The notes: generated by a model not told the origin, from the letters alone. Counted from the stretch's first letter, positions 51,571 through 61,121 are shown. The stretch: 64,000 bases of DNA from Acidimicrobiia bacterium (GCA_022820505.1 JAJEFK010000053.1:1-64000), one strand, 5' to 3'. Program-made: numbers and translations.

Positions 51571-52314
51571 TTAAGCGTCGTGGAGCACCATGCGGACGCG
51601 CTTGTTGCCCTTGCCCTTCGATTCGGTCTTGGTGATCTCGAAGCGGCCCACGGCGCCGGTGGACGCCACATGGGTGCCCCCGTCGGCTTGGCGGTCGAGC
51701 CCCACGATGTCCACCACCCGGATGTCGGTCACCCACTCGGGGATCAGGTTGACCTTGGTGCGGATCAGCTCGGGGTCAGTCAGCGCCACCGCGCGTTCCA
51801 GGAAGCTCACCTCGATGGGCCGATCCGCGGCGATCTCGGCATTGACCAACTCGGTAACCCGTGCAGCGAAGCCCTCCGGCAACGGGCTGAACTCGAAGTC
51901 CATGCGGGCGGCCAGCGGTTCCATGTTCCCGCCGGTCACCAGCACGCCCCACTCGTTCCAGATGACCCCGCACAGGATGTGCAGCGCGGTGTGGGTACGC
52001 ATGAGCTGCAGCCGGCGCTCCCAGTCGACGGTGCCGGAGACTGCCGTTCCCTCCGGCGGAGGCTGGCCGTCCACCCAGTGCCAGATGAGGTCGCCCTCCT
52101 TGCGGACGTTGAGCACCTGCCAGGTGTTGCCGCCCTGGTCGGCGAGCGTGCCGGTGTCATGCGGCTGCCCGCCGCCAGTGGCGTAGAAGACGGTGTGATC
52201 GAGCGCGACGGCATCGTCACGCACAGCGACCACCGTCGCCTCGACGGTCTGCTGGTACGCGTCGCGCAGGTAGATCTGATCGGTCGAGTGTTCGGCGTTC
52301 TCTTCGTCGCTCAT
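51571..52314 (-). CDS. AlaX-type alanyl-tRNA editing protein
   Basis: 247 aa from the ATG at 52312-52314. Second-additional-domain fold: YATGGGQPHDTGTL near 40, THTALHILCGVIW with the zinc His-x3-His near 108, and RQADGGTHVAST near 215. In most relatives the last motif reads CGGTH; here Asp replaces Cys as the third zinc ligand. It hydrolyses Ser- or Gly-tRNA(Ala) made by mischarging. It is freestanding and about 245 aa, the long AlaX form. Confidence 0.88.
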   Translation of the reverse strand: MSDEENAEHSTDQIYLRDAYQQTVEATVVAVRDDAVALDHTVFYATGGGQPHDTGTLADQGGNTWQVLNVRKEGDLIWHWVDGQPPPEGTAVSGTVDWERRLQLMRTHTALHILCGVIWNEWGVLVTGGNMEPLAARMDFEFSPLPEGFAARVTELVNAEIAADRPIEVSFLERAVALTDPELIRTKVNLIPEWVTDIRVVDIVGLDRQADGGTHVASTGAVGRFEITKTESKGKGNKRVRMVLHDA

Positions 52315-52391
52315 CGCCGCAGACGATACGTCGCCGAGCTCCCGCATCGGTCAGTCAGCTCGGCGGGGACAGCGGCCGTTACGGTGACGCT

Positions 52392-53198
52392 GTGCGCATC
52401 GTGACCTGGAACTTGTGGTGGCGCTTCGGCGACAACTGGGAGGCCCGCCACGAGGCCATCGTCGCCACGCTTGCCGCACTCGACGCCGACATCGTGTGCT
52501 GCCAGGAGATCTGGGCCGAGCGTGACGGCCAGAACCAGGCCGACCTGCTCGGCGAGGCGCTGGGCATGAATGTCGCGCACCACCCGCGCTTCGGCCGGCG
52601 GGGACTGTCGTTCAGCAATGCGATCCTGAGCCGCACAGCCATCACCGAATCCAGCTCTCACTCGCTGGCTGTCGGCGACCCCTCGTCGCCCGAAGGCCTG
52701 CAGTCGGGCCACCGGACCGCAGTCGTGGCCCGGATCGCACGCGGAGACGGCGAGATGACCGTCATCTGCACCCACCTCGAGCACCGCTTCCATCTCAGCG
52801 AGATCCGCCAGGCACAGGTGGCCACGCTGTGCGAACTGGCAGCACCTCATCACGATCCCGAGGGCTTCCCGATCGTCATGGCCGGCGACTTCAACGCCGT
52901 CCCGAGCTCCGAGGAGATCAGGCTGCTGACCGGCGAACGCTCACCGCCGGTGCCCGGGTTGGTCTGGAGCGACGCTTGGGCACAGGCCGGCGACGGCCCC
53001 GGCTTCACGTGGAGCGGCCAGAACCCTTACCTGCACCAAGCCATGTGGCCGAACCGGCGCATCGACTACGTGTTCGTGTCGACGCCGCGCCCGGTCCCCC
53101 AGGGCAACATCACGGGTGTCCGACTGCTCGGCACCGAAGCCGTCGACGGAGTGGTGCCATCCGACCACTACGGACTGGTCGTGGACTTGGTCGACTGA
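52392..53198 (+). CDS. Endonuclease/exonuclease/phosphatase-family protein
   Basis: 268 aa, GTG start at 52392. EEP fold: RIVTWNLWWRFGD, DADIVCCQEIW (catalytic Glu), THLEHRFHLSEIRQAQ, VMAGDFNAVPSSEEI, RRIDYVFVS and closing PSDHYGLVVDL (catalytic Asp-His). All catalytic residues are present. Members cleave phosphodiesters in DNA, RNA, lipids or inositol phosphates. No signal peptide, so it is intracellular. Divergent from alaX, ~77 bp apart. Confidence 0.88.
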   Translation: MRIVTWNLWWRFGDNWEARHEAIVATLAALDADIVCCQEIWAERDGQNQADLLGEALGMNVAHHPRFGRRGLSFSNAILSRTAITESSSHSLAVGDPSSPEGLQSGHRTAVVARIARGDGEMTVICTHLEHRFHLSEIRQAQVATLCELAAPHHDPEGFPIVMAGDFNAVPSSEEIRLLTGERSPPVPGLVWSDAWAQAGDGPGFTWSGQNPYLHQAMWPNRRIDYVFVSTPRPVPQGNITGVRLLGTEAVDGVVPSDHYGLVVDLVD

Positions 53199-53208
53199 GC
53201 CGCGGGCG

Positions 53209-54285
53209 TCAGGTTCCGTAGAGCTCCAGGATCGACGCAGCGGCGGCGCTGCCTGCTTCGGCCAGCTCGGGCGGCAGCTCCGCCGCGTTCACGACCTGCG
53301 TTTCTGCGCCGAGGCGCAGCAGCATCTGGCTGAGCACGAACGGGCTGCGGATCGCGTACGTCACGATGCACCGATCGCCGTTGTCGCGTACCTCCCGTGA
53401 CGGGTACGCCTCCACTTGCCACAAGTCGCTGCGGGGAATCGACAGCACCACATCGGTCGTCTCGTCCGACTCGGCTGGCGCAACGGCGCCGAGCTCGGCT
53501 GGGCCGCCTGACGCCTCGCGGGGCTCGGTCGGGCCGCCTGACGCCTCGCGAAGCTCGGCCGGGCCGCCTGGCGCCTCGCGAAGCTCGGCCGGGCCGCCTG
53601 ACGCCTCGCGAAGCTCGGCCGAACGGCCATGCACTTCGCCGGTGTCGCTGCACTCCTCGATGCGGTCGACACGGAACGAGCGCAGGTCTTGGCGCAGGTG
53701 GCACCAGCCCCGCAGGTACCAATGCCCGTCGGCCAGCGAGACATCCAGCGGGTCCACTCGACGCTCGGTGACGGCGTCGGTATTGGGGGTGTAGTAGTGG
53801 ATGCTGACGGTGGTCCGAACGCGCACGGCTTCCCGCAGCGTCGGCAAGCTGCGTGGCAGCGGCAGCTCCACCGACACCCGTACTCGCTCGCCGTACGCTG
53901 CGCGCAGCTTGTCGAGCGCTGTCGCCAACGCACCCGACCGGTCGGCGCCGCGCAGGGCCAGCGCCGATTGCCCCGCTACCAGGATCCCGAACGCCTGCGG
54001 CACCGACAGGTTGAGCGGCCGATCCAGCATCGCTCCGGGCTCGACATGCACCCACGCCTCGCCGGCGTCGCCCTCGTCGCCGAACACGACGATGCCCAGA
54101 TTCTCGTACGCACCTGCCCCGGCCACCTCGTAGCACATGGCCGCGAGCAGCAGGTCGTACACGGCGGCCGGACGCATTTCGAATCGCTCGGCGATGTCGC
54201 CCACCGTGGCGCCACCCCGTTCGACCACCCACGGAACGATGGCCAGCAGGCGCTCGATTTTGGTCGACGTGCTGGGTCCCCTCAC
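53209..54285 (-). CDS. pafC: PafC-like WYL-domain transcription regulator
   Basis: 358 aa from the GTG at 54283-54285, which overlaps the pafB stop (GTGA). An N-terminal winged helix (KIERLLAIVPWVVERGGATV), a central WYL domain (VSIHYYTPNTDAVTERRVDP, WYLRGWCHLRQDLRSFRVDR) and a C-terminal WCX-like domain. A 10-residue tandem repeat (REASGGPAEL, four copies) splits the protein near 221-265. PafB-PafC activates the LexA-independent DNA-damage response in mycobacteria, and the WYL domain binds single-stranded DNA. The role here comes from the pair. Confidence 0.85.
   Translation of the reverse strand: MRGPSTSTKIERLLAIVPWVVERGGATVGDIAERFEMRPAAVYDLLLAAMCYEVAGAGAYENLGIVVFGDEGDAGEAWVHVEPGAMLDRPLNLSVPQAFGILVAGQSALALRGADRSGALATALDKLRAAYGERVRVSVELPLPRSLPTLREAVRVRTTVSIHYYTPNTDAVTERRVDPLDVSLADGHWYLRGWCHLRQDLRSFRVDRIEECSDTGEVHGRSAELREASGGPAELREAPGGPAELREASGGPTEPREASGGPAELGAVAPAESDETTDVVLSIPRSDLWQVEAYPSREVRDNGDRCIVTYAIRSPFVLSQMLLRLGAETQVVNAAELPPELAEAGSAAAASILELYGT
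53491..53621. repeat. 30-bp minisatellite in pafC
   Basis: Four 30-bp units in exact register (53491, 53521, 53551, 53581) and a partial fifth. Few mismatches, in frame. They encode REASGGPAEL-like units between the WYL domain and the C-terminal domain. Confidence 0.9.
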
Positions 54286-55328
54286 CGGTAGCCGTCCCCT
54301 GCCTCGTCCGCCAGTGCTCGCAGCCACGACGTGATCTCTTCAACCAGCTCAGGCGGCGATTCCACGACGGCGTGGCGGCCCATGTCCAGCACCCACACGC
54401 GAAACGCGGCACGGTTGCGAACCCGCGCCGTCACCGTCACAGAGCCGCCGTCGTGGCGTTCAACCACACGGCCTCGTTCGGCCGTGGGCTGCTGCGCCAT
54501 AGTGGCGTCGATCCGCACCCGGGCCTCGAAGTCGTCGCCGAAGTCGATCTCCATCGGTTCGCGCGGCAGCAACGCTGCAACGTCGACATCTGCGCGAGGA
54601 AATGCCCCTCGCTCCCCCACGTCCGCGTCGCTCTCCATGCGATCCACCCGGAACGTCTTGACCACATCGTCTTCGCGTGCAGCCAGGTACCAGTAGCCCG
54701 CCCGGCACAGCAGTCCGAGCGGCTGGGCGTCGCGCCGCCGCCCCCCGTACGCGAACCGGACCTGCGCTCGCTCGGCAGAGGCAGCAGCCAGCTTCGGCAG
54801 CAGCGACCCAGCGGTCTGCTGCGCGGCAGCCGTCTCCAGCGCCACATCTGCTGACAGCGGCTCAGCATCGTGGCCGGCCGCAGCGGCCCCCGCCGTGCCG
54901 CCGGTAGCTGCCGTTCCGTCCTCGCCGCTCGCAGCGGTCTCGATGCTCGTGAGCTTGGCGACGGCTTCGAGATCCCAGGTTTCGCCGATGTCCACCCGAG
55001 ACGCCGCGAAGCGCAGCGCGAGCTGCTCGCCGGGAGTCAGCTGCAGGTCGGGCAGGAAGTAATCCTCGCGGCGGATCGTGTACGACGTGGCGCCGTCGTG
55101 CTCGATCGACTCGGTGATGCGCACGCCGAGGTTGCGGATCAGCGCCTTGTCGCGCTCGAACGAGGCGCGGGCGCTGTCGAGCTGACGCTTTTCGGTGGTG
55201 CCGTCGGGCGCGTACAGCCCGGTGTCGCGCCAGATCTCCTCACGCGTCTTCGGCACATCGCGAGCGAGCAGGTACATCACCAACTCCATCACGCGCTCGG
55301 TTGCATCCGGGCGTGATCTCGCTGCCAC
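54282..55328 (-). CDS. pafB: PafB-like WYL-domain transcription regulator
   Basis: 348 aa, GTG start at 55326-55328. N-terminal winged helix (ERVMELVMYLLARDVPKTRE, the PafB form of the HTH), then ITESIEHDGATSYTIRREDY. The WYL domain has VRFAYGGRRRDAQPLGLLCR, GYWYLAAREDD and FRVDRMESD, and the C-terminal domain SVTVTARVRNRAAFRVWVLD. A ~45-residue Ala/Gly/Thr-rich insert sits near 130-175. It forms an operon and heterodimer with PafC in known cases and controls recA-type damage genes without LexA. A key partner for the mutasome genes in this window. Confidence 0.87.
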   Translation of the reverse strand: MAARSRPDATERVMELVMYLLARDVPKTREEIWRDTGLYAPDGTTEKRQLDSARASFERDKALIRNLGVRITESIEHDGATSYTIRREDYFLPDLQLTPGEQLALRFAASRVDIGETWDLEAVAKLTSIETAASGEDGTAATGGTAGAAAAGHDAEPLSADVALETAAAQQTAGSLLPKLAAASAERAQVRFAYGGRRRDAQPLGLLCRAGYWYLAAREDDVVKTFRVDRMESDADVGERGAFPRADVDVAALLPREPMEIDFGDDFEARVRIDATMAQQPTAERGRVVERHDGGSVTVTARVRNRAAFRVWVLDMGRHAVVESPPELVEEITSWLRALADEAGDGYR

Positions 55329-55406
55329 GCCTCGGAGTGTAGGACTGCGGTTTCGGATGGCCTGTTGGGTTATCGACCCGACCGCGGTGCTGCTCGAAGC
55401 TGAGCC

Positions 55407-57770
55407 TCAGTCGTTGACGTCGGCAGCCCGGAGCGCCGCCCAAACACGCTCCGGCGTCAGCGGAAAGTCGTCCATCCAGACACCGGTTGCGTCAGCCAGC
55501 GCTGCGGCCACTGCCGGTGCATAAGGGATCACGCCCATCTCGGCCATGCCGCGGGCACCAAACGGACCCAGCGGGTCGGCCAGCTCCAGCACCACGCTCT
55601 CCGTGGTGACGGGAATGTCGCCGATGCCCGGGATCAGGTAGGTGCTGAACCTTGGGTTCAGCAAGCGACCGTCCCGACTGCGCAAGTGCTCGCTGAGCAC
55701 GTGGCCGTGGGCTTGGGCCACCGCGCCCTCGATCTGGCCGACCACGAAGCGCGGGTTGATCGCCCGGCCCACGTCGTTGGCGCTGATCACCCGGTCGATG
55801 CGAATATGGCCGGTGTCGATGTCGACGGTCAGCTCGACATGCTGGGCGACATAGCCGTAGGTGAAGTTGGGGGTGCCCTCGCCGGTCTCGGGGTCGAGCT
55901 CGGTGGTCGGCGGGGGCGTAAAGCGGAAGTGCCCGATGGCCGGCCGGGCGCCCTCGCGCCATGCCTTCTCGGCTTCCTCAGCGGCACCCAGGATCGAGTT
56001 GCCTGCCATCCACGTCAGGCGCGACGCCGACGCCGACCCCGAATCGCCCGATGTGCCGGTGTCGCTGAAGCGGCCCACGACCCGGGACGGGTCGACCCCG
56101 GTCGCCTCGGCAGCCATCTGCAGGAACGCGGTGTGCGCGCCCTGGCCGACATCGGCGCCCGCGTGAGCCAGCTCGACCGATGCCGGGGCCTCGTCGTCGG
56201 GCTCGCCGTGCAGCACGATCGTGGCCTCGCAGCGCTCGGGAAAGCCGAACGAGAACCCGACGTTCTTGAATGCGCAGGCGAAGCCGCGTCCGCGGCGCAG
56301 CGAAGACGGCCGAGCCGGCAGCGACACGAACGGGCTGAACAGCGCCGGCTCGCCGGACTCTGGACTGCCATCGTCGCTGTCTAGGTCGCCCGAGCCGGCG
56401 CGGGCCGGTAGCGCTGCGGCGTGGGCGCAGGCCTCGATCACCTCGGGCATCGTCACGCCCGCCGGCATTGGCGTGTGGGCGATGCTCGGCGATCCCTCGC
56501 GCAGGGTGTTGATGCGGCGGAAGTCGATGGGATCCATACCCAGCGCCTCGGCCAGCCTGTTCACCTGGCATTCGACAGCAAAAGCCGCCTGCGGAGCGCC
56601 GAAGCCCCGGAACGCTCCCCCGGGCGTGGCGTTGGTGTACACGACATGGGTGTCGATGGCGGCGTTGGGCAGCTCGTAGGGCCCGCCCAGGCCGAGATGC
56701 AGGTTCCCCATCACTTTGTTGGAGGTGTAGTTGTAGGCGCCCGCATCCAGCCAGGCTTCGGCCTGCGCTGCGGTGATCTTGCCGTCGCGGTCGGCGCCCC
56801 AGCGGGCCCAGATGCGCCCACGGTGCCGCTTGTGATGGCCGACGATCGACTCCTCACGCGACCACTGCATGGCCACCGGCCGGTCGATGCCCCGTTCGGC
56901 CAGCCGGGCGGCGGCCAGCGCCAGGATGATCTGCATCGACGTGTCCTCGCGCCCGCCGAAGGCGCCGCCGATGGCCGGGTAGCGCACCCGGATGTGCTCT
57001 TCGGGCAGGTCGAGCGCGTGGGCGATCTGCTCACGGTCCTCGTGCACCCACTGGCCAGCGATCTCGACATTGACGATGCCTTCGGCGTCCACCCATGACG
57101 TGCCCGCTTCGGGCTGCAAGTAGGCGTGTTCCTGGTATGGCACCTCGTAGGTGGCCTCGACCGTTACCGCGGCGGCAGCGAAGCCCGCGTCGAGGTCGCC
57201 CTTGCGGGTCCGCATCGATTCGTACAGGTTGGAGCCGATGCCCTCGTAGGGGTGCACGAGCGGCGCCTCGGGCGCCAGCGCCGCATCCAGATCGGCCACG
57301 ACCGGCAGCGGCTCCCACTCGACCTCGATGGCGGCCGCGGCGGCACGCGCCTGCGGCAGGCTCTCGGCGACGATGAGCGCCAGGTGGTCGGCTTCCCAGC
57401 GGGACACGTCGCACGGCACCGCGCTTCGGCCCGTGTGGTCGAGACCGATGAAGACCGGCTGGTCGAACTTGGTCAGCCCGTACTCGTTGCAGGGCACGTC
57501 GGCAGAGCCGAACACGGCGACGACGCCCGGGGCGCGCTCGGCTTGGGCAAGATCGAGGCGTCGAAGCCGGGCGTGGGGCTGGTCGGTGAACACCGCGAAC
57601 GCCCACAGCGCATCGGCGGGAATGCGGTCCGCGGGATAGCCGGCCAGCCCGGCGACCTTGGCCGGACCGTCGGCACGAGGCGGCGACTGCCCCGTACCGC
57701 CCGCCGTGGCCGGCGGCATCTCGAGCTCGATGGCCGCGCCGCCGACACCGGGGGCGGCACCTTCCCTCAC
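55407..57770 (-). CDS. Xanthine dehydrogenase-family molybdenum-binding subunit
   Basis: 787 aa, GTG start at 57768-57770. Molybdenum hydroxylase large subunit: KVAGLAGYPADRIPADALWA (entry domain), GGAFGGREDTSMQI, PGGAFRGFGAPQAAFAVECQ (xanthine/aldehyde type, not the CO-dehydrogenase loop with Cys) and the active-site Glu in GPFGARGMAEMG near the end. An ~80-residue Ser/Gly/Asp-rich insert falls near 455-490. It oxidises a heterocycle or aldehyde with water. The electron-transfer partner is encoded just upstream, 52 bp away. Confidence 0.9.
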   Translation of the reverse strand: MREGAAPGVGGAAIELEMPPATAGGTGQSPPRADGPAKVAGLAGYPADRIPADALWAFAVFTDQPHARLRRLDLAQAERAPGVVAVFGSADVPCNEYGLTKFDQPVFIGLDHTGRSAVPCDVSRWEADHLALIVAESLPQARAAAAAIEVEWEPLPVVADLDAALAPEAPLVHPYEGIGSNLYESMRTRKGDLDAGFAAAAVTVEATYEVPYQEHAYLQPEAGTSWVDAEGIVNVEIAGQWVHEDREQIAHALDLPEEHIRVRYPAIGGAFGGREDTSMQIILALAAARLAERGIDRPVAMQWSREESIVGHHKRHRGRIWARWGADRDGKITAAQAEAWLDAGAYNYTSNKVMGNLHLGLGGPYELPNAAIDTHVVYTNATPGGAFRGFGAPQAAFAVECQVNRLAEALGMDPIDFRRINTLREGSPSIAHTPMPAGVTMPEVIEACAHAAALPARAGSGDLDSDDGSPESGEPALFSPFVSLPARPSSLRRGRGFACAFKNVGFSFGFPERCEATIVLHGEPDDEAPASVELAHAGADVGQGAHTAFLQMAAEATGVDPSRVVGRFSDTGTSGDSGSASASRLTWMAGNSILGAAEEAEKAWREGARPAIGHFRFTPPPTTELDPETGEGTPNFTYGYVAQHVELTVDIDTGHIRIDRVISANDVGRAINPRFVVGQIEGAVAQAHGHVLSEHLRSRDGRLLNPRFSTYLIPGIGDIPVTTESVVLELADPLGPFGARGMAEMGVIPYAPAVAAALADATGVWMDDFPLTPERVWAALRAADVND

Positions 57771-57843
57771 GGCGCACCCCGCTCAGCGTCGTCCGCAGCT
57801 GCAACCGAAGCAGCGCCCTCTCTCACGACGCACCCCGCTCGGC
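57766..57843. repeat. Direct repeat at the junction of the two molybdenum hydroxylase genes
   Basis: A ~22-bp stretch near 57766-57787 recurs with a few changes near 57822-57843 (offset 56 bp). The first copy covers the start of the Mo subunit gene and the second the end of the FAD/Fe-S subunit gene. It may be a past slip duplication. Confidence 0.55.
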
Positions 57844-59427
57844 AATGTGCGCAGTTCCTGCTTCGACCGGAGCGGTTCGGGCCGCGTCGCTCGAGGCGGC
57901 CCGCACGGCCTCGATGATCGAGCAGTAGCCGGTGCAGCGGCACAGGTTGCCCGACAGGCCCACGGTGATCTGCTCGGCAGTGGGCTCGGGAATCTCGTCG
58001 AGCAGCGCCACGGCGCTCATCACGAAGCCGGGCGTGCAGAACCCGCACTGCGCGCCGCCGGTGTCCACCATGGCCTGCTGGAACGGGTGCAGGTCGCCGG
58101 CGGGCGATGCCACGCCTTCGACGGTGGTGATGGTGGCGCCGTCTGCTCGGCCCGCAGGCACGAGGCACGAGAACACGGCGGCACCGTCGAGATGCACCGT
58201 GCAGGCGCCGCACTCGCCTTCGGCGCAGCCCTCCTTGGTGCCGGTCAGCCCGAGGTCGTCGCGCAGCCAGTCCATCAGCGTCTTGCCCGCAGCCCCCGCT
58301 GCGCTGCGCTGCGCCCCGTTCACCGTCGCCGTGACCGTGTCGTCGGAGTCGGCCAGCTCACTGCGAGCACTGTCGCTGCCGCCACGCTCGCGGCCCGCCG
58401 CAGCAGCCGCACTGGCAACCGCACGGTCACCCTTCGCTGCGTCACCGCCGGCCGCAGGACCCGGCTCGGCGACACTCGCCGTCTGCGCAAGCCGCGGCGG
58501 CTGCTCCGGCCAGCGGTCGGATTCGGTGCCGCTGGCGAGGGCCGCAATGGCACGGTCCACCACGACGCCGACGGTGTGCGAGCGGTACTCGGCGCTGCCG
58601 CGGATGTCGTCGATGGGCGTTGCCGCCTGGCATGCAGCGGCCGTGATGTCGGCGCTGGCTTCGGCCAGCTCCCGGCTGGCGGCCAGCTCTGCCGCTTCGG
58701 GCACCGTGATGATGGTGGGCGCGACGCTGCCGAGGGCAACCACGAGGTCAGCCACCCGACCGTCGTCGAGTTCGACGACCACGGCGGCATGCACCACCGA
58801 GATCGCCTGCGCCCGCCGCAGGCCCAGCTTCACGAACACACCGCGACGGTCATTGGGGCGATCCGCACCGTCGAGGGCATCGAAGCCGATTGCGGTGACG
58901 ATCTCGTCTGGCTCCAGCACCGTCTGCCGGAAACCGGCAAAGAACTCGCTGATGGGAACTGTGCGCTCGCCACGCACCGAGGTCATGGTCACTGCAGCAT
59001 CAAGTGCGACGAGCGCCGAGATGGTGTCGTTAGCCGGGCTGGCGGTCACGATGTTGCCGACCACGGTGGCCCGGTTGCGCAGCGGCGGCGAGCCCACTTC
59101 CAAGCACGCCTGGGCGAGCGGCAGGCCAGCCGTGCGCATCGGCGCGGAGGCGATCACATCAGCATGGGTGACGAGCGGCCCGAGCGTGACCCGCCCGTCT
59201 TCGCACGAGATCCGGTCGAGACCGGGCAAGCCGGAGATGTCCACCAGCAGCTCCACGCCCGAGCGGGCGCCACGGGAGAGCTCGAGCATGAGGTCGGTGC
59301 CGCCGGCGATCAGCCGCGACGCAGCGCCGTGCGACGAGAGCAACTCTGCCGCCTCGTCAAGCGAGCCAGGGGCCACATACCGGCTTGGCAGCGGGACTGA
59401 CCGCTGCACGTCATGAAGCTCGAACAT
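57823..59427 (-). CDS. Fused FAD and [2Fe-2S] subunit of the molybdenum hydroxylase
   Basis: 534 aa from the ATG at 59425-59427. The FAD domain is N-terminal: YVAPGSLDEAAELLSSHG, LIAGGTDLMLEL and RNRATVVGNIVTASPANDT. A ~100-residue Ala/Gly/Ser-rich linker leads to a C-terminal iron-sulfur region: GCAEGECGACTVHLDG (plant-type 2Fe-2S cluster), CGFCTPGFV and GNLCRCTGYCSI (second cluster). Common XdhA fusions run Fe-S then FAD; here the order is reversed. Electrons should pass from Mo through both clusters to FAD. Encoded just before the Mo subunit. Confidence 0.9.
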   Translation of the reverse strand: MFELHDVQRSVPLPSRYVAPGSLDEAAELLSSHGAASRLIAGGTDLMLELSRGARSGVELLVDISGLPGLDRISCEDGRVTLGPLVTHADVIASAPMRTAGLPLAQACLEVGSPPLRNRATVVGNIVTASPANDTISALVALDAAVTMTSVRGERTVPISEFFAGFRQTVLEPDEIVTAIGFDALDGADRPNDRRGVFVKLGLRRAQAISVVHAAVVVELDDGRVADLVVALGSVAPTIITVPEAAELAASRELAEASADITAAACQAATPIDDIRGSAEYRSHTVGVVVDRAIAALASGTESDRWPEQPPRLAQTASVAEPGPAAGGDAAKGDRAVASAAAAAGRERGGSDSARSELADSDDTVTATVNGAQRSAAGAAGKTLMDWLRDDLGLTGTKEGCAEGECGACTVHLDGAAVFSCLVPAGRADGATITTVEGVASPAGDLHPFQQAMVDTGGAQCGFCTPGFVMSAVALLDEIPEPTAEQITVGLSGNLCRCTGYCSIIEAVRAASSDAARTAPVEAGTAHIAERGAS

Positions 59428-59477
59428 CCGGCATACAAGGGTGTCAGATGCGCAGCCTGCCGACGACCCCAGTGCCT

Positions 59478-61121
59478 TCAGGAGTCGCTGCGGGCTGCCA
59501 GCTCGTGGCGCTGGACCTTGCCGAGGGCGTTGCGGGGCAGCGCTGCGATGCGATAGGTGCGGCGGGGGCGCTTGTAGAACGCGAGGCGTTCGCCCACGTA
59601 GTCCTTCAGCTCGTCGTGGTCGAAGCTGCGCTCGGCGACCACGTAGGCCACCACCACCTCGCCCCACTCCGGATCGGGTTCGCCGCCGACCGCGCACTCG
59701 ACGACATCGGGGTGCGAGGCGATGACTTCCTCGACCTCGCGGGGGTACACGTTGAAGCCGCCGCAGATGATCAGCTCCTTGGCACGGCCGACGATGCGCA
59801 GGTAGCCGTCGTCCCACTGGCCGAGGTCGCCGGTGCGGAACCAGCCGTCGCTGAACGACGCTGCGTTGTCGGCAGGGCGCTCCCAGTAGCCGGAGAACAC
59901 GTTGGGTCCCCGCACCAGGATCTCCGCAGCGTCGTCGCCCTCCGCGCCGTCGCCAGCCGTGGCGTCGAGACGAGCCGTCGCTGCGTCGTCAGCCGTCGCA
60001 GCGCCGCCATCGCTGACGTCCAGCGTGTCGAGGCGCACCTCGACGCCCGGCAGCGGGAAGCCGACGGTGCCGGCCCGGCGGGGCTCGTCGTGCGGATTCG
60101 ACACCAGCATCACGGTCTCGGTCATGCCGTAGCGCTCGATGACGTGCTGCCCACTGGCCTCCCGAACAGCGTCGTGCAGCTCAGCAGGCATGGGCGCTGA
60201 ACCCGACGCGCACAGCCGAAGCGCCGACAGCTCGGCGGCTCGTGGCGAGGCCACCAGCCGGGAGTACATGGTCGGCACGCCGAAGAACATCGTGGCTTGG
60301 TGCTCGCGGATCGCGTCGAACACGGCGTCGGGCTCGAACGTGGGCTGCAGCACAGCCCGAGCGCCCACGGTGAGCGTGCCGTGCAGCGCCACACCCAGGC
60401 CGTGCATGTGGAACAGCGGCAGCGCCAGCACGAGCACGTCGTCGGGCGTCCAGCGCCATGCCAGCTCCAGCGCTCGCACCGACGCCAGCAGGTTCGCGTG
60501 ACTCAGCACCGCGCCCTTGGGCCGACCGGTCGTGCCCGACGTGTACCCGATCAGTGCCGGCTCATCTGGCAGGCGCTCGGAAGCCTGCGCGCCGATGTCG
60601 AGGCGCGTCGCGGCGGAGCTGCCGTGGCTACCGGGAAACTCAGTCGCGTCAAAATCGCTGACCAGCACCGCTGGATCGGCGTCGGTGATCCACCGGTGCC
60701 ACTCGCGGGGCTCGCCGACGCCTTCCACCAAGGCCGCAGCGGGACGGCAGTCCACCACCACGCCGCGCACCTCATCGGCCCGGTAGGCACCGTTCAACGG
60801 CACCACCACCGCGCCCATCGCCAGCAACGCCGCGTGTGCGGCAACCAGTCGAGACGAACTCGGACCGCTCATCAGCACCCGGTCGCCGGCAACGACGCGC
60901 ACGCCCGCCAAGCGCTCGGCCACATCCTGAGCGCGTTCCAAGAGCTGGGCGCCAGTCACCCAGCCGTCGCGCTCATCCCACACCATGGCCCGCTGCGGAT
61001 CAGACGACCAGTGGTCCAGCCAGACAGCCGGCAGCGTGCCGCCAACAGTCAGATCTACCTCGGCAGCACTGCCGCCCGCCGGCAGATGCCGGGACCAATG
61101 CGACTCCTGCCCATCGGTCAT
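59478..61121 (-). CDS. AMP-forming acyl-CoA ligase family protein
   Basis: 547 aa from the ATG at 61119-61121. ANL-superfamily motifs are complete: IGYTSGTTGRPKGAVLSHAN (P-loop), VIERYGMTET, GWFRTGDLGQWD and ICGGFNVYPREVEE, with the C-terminal catalytic Lys in RNALGKVQRHEL. A low-complexity Asp/Ala/Thr insert lies near 385-410. It activates a carboxylate with ATP and transfers it to CoA. The medium length and short linker suit a MatB-like or medium-chain ligase. Upstream of the Mo hydroxylase genes on the same strand. Confidence 0.9.
   Translation of the reverse strand: MTDGQESHWSRHLPAGGSAAEVDLTVGGTLPAVWLDHWSSDPQRAMVWDERDGWVTGAQLLERAQDVAERLAGVRVVAGDRVLMSGPSSSRLVAAHAALLAMGAVVVPLNGAYRADEVRGVVVDCRPAAALVEGVGEPREWHRWITDADPAVLVSDFDATEFPGSHGSSAATRLDIGAQASERLPDEPALIGYTSGTTGRPKGAVLSHANLLASVRALELAWRWTPDDVLVLALPLFHMHGLGVALHGTLTVGARAVLQPTFEPDAVFDAIREHQATMFFGVPTMYSRLVASPRAAELSALRLCASGSAPMPAELHDAVREASGQHVIERYGMTETVMLVSNPHDEPRRAGTVGFPLPGVEVRLDTLDVSDGGAATADDAATARLDATAGDGAEGDDAAEILVRGPNVFSGYWERPADNAASFSDGWFRTGDLGQWDDGYLRIVGRAKELIICGGFNVYPREVEEVIASHPDVVECAVGGEPDPEWGEVVVAYVVAERSFDHDELKDYVGERLAFYKRPRRTYRIAALPRNALGKVQRHELAARSDS

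Noticed and set aside
53491..53621. CRISPR-like array in pafC
   Set aside because: Direct 30-bp tandem repeats with no spacers; coding.
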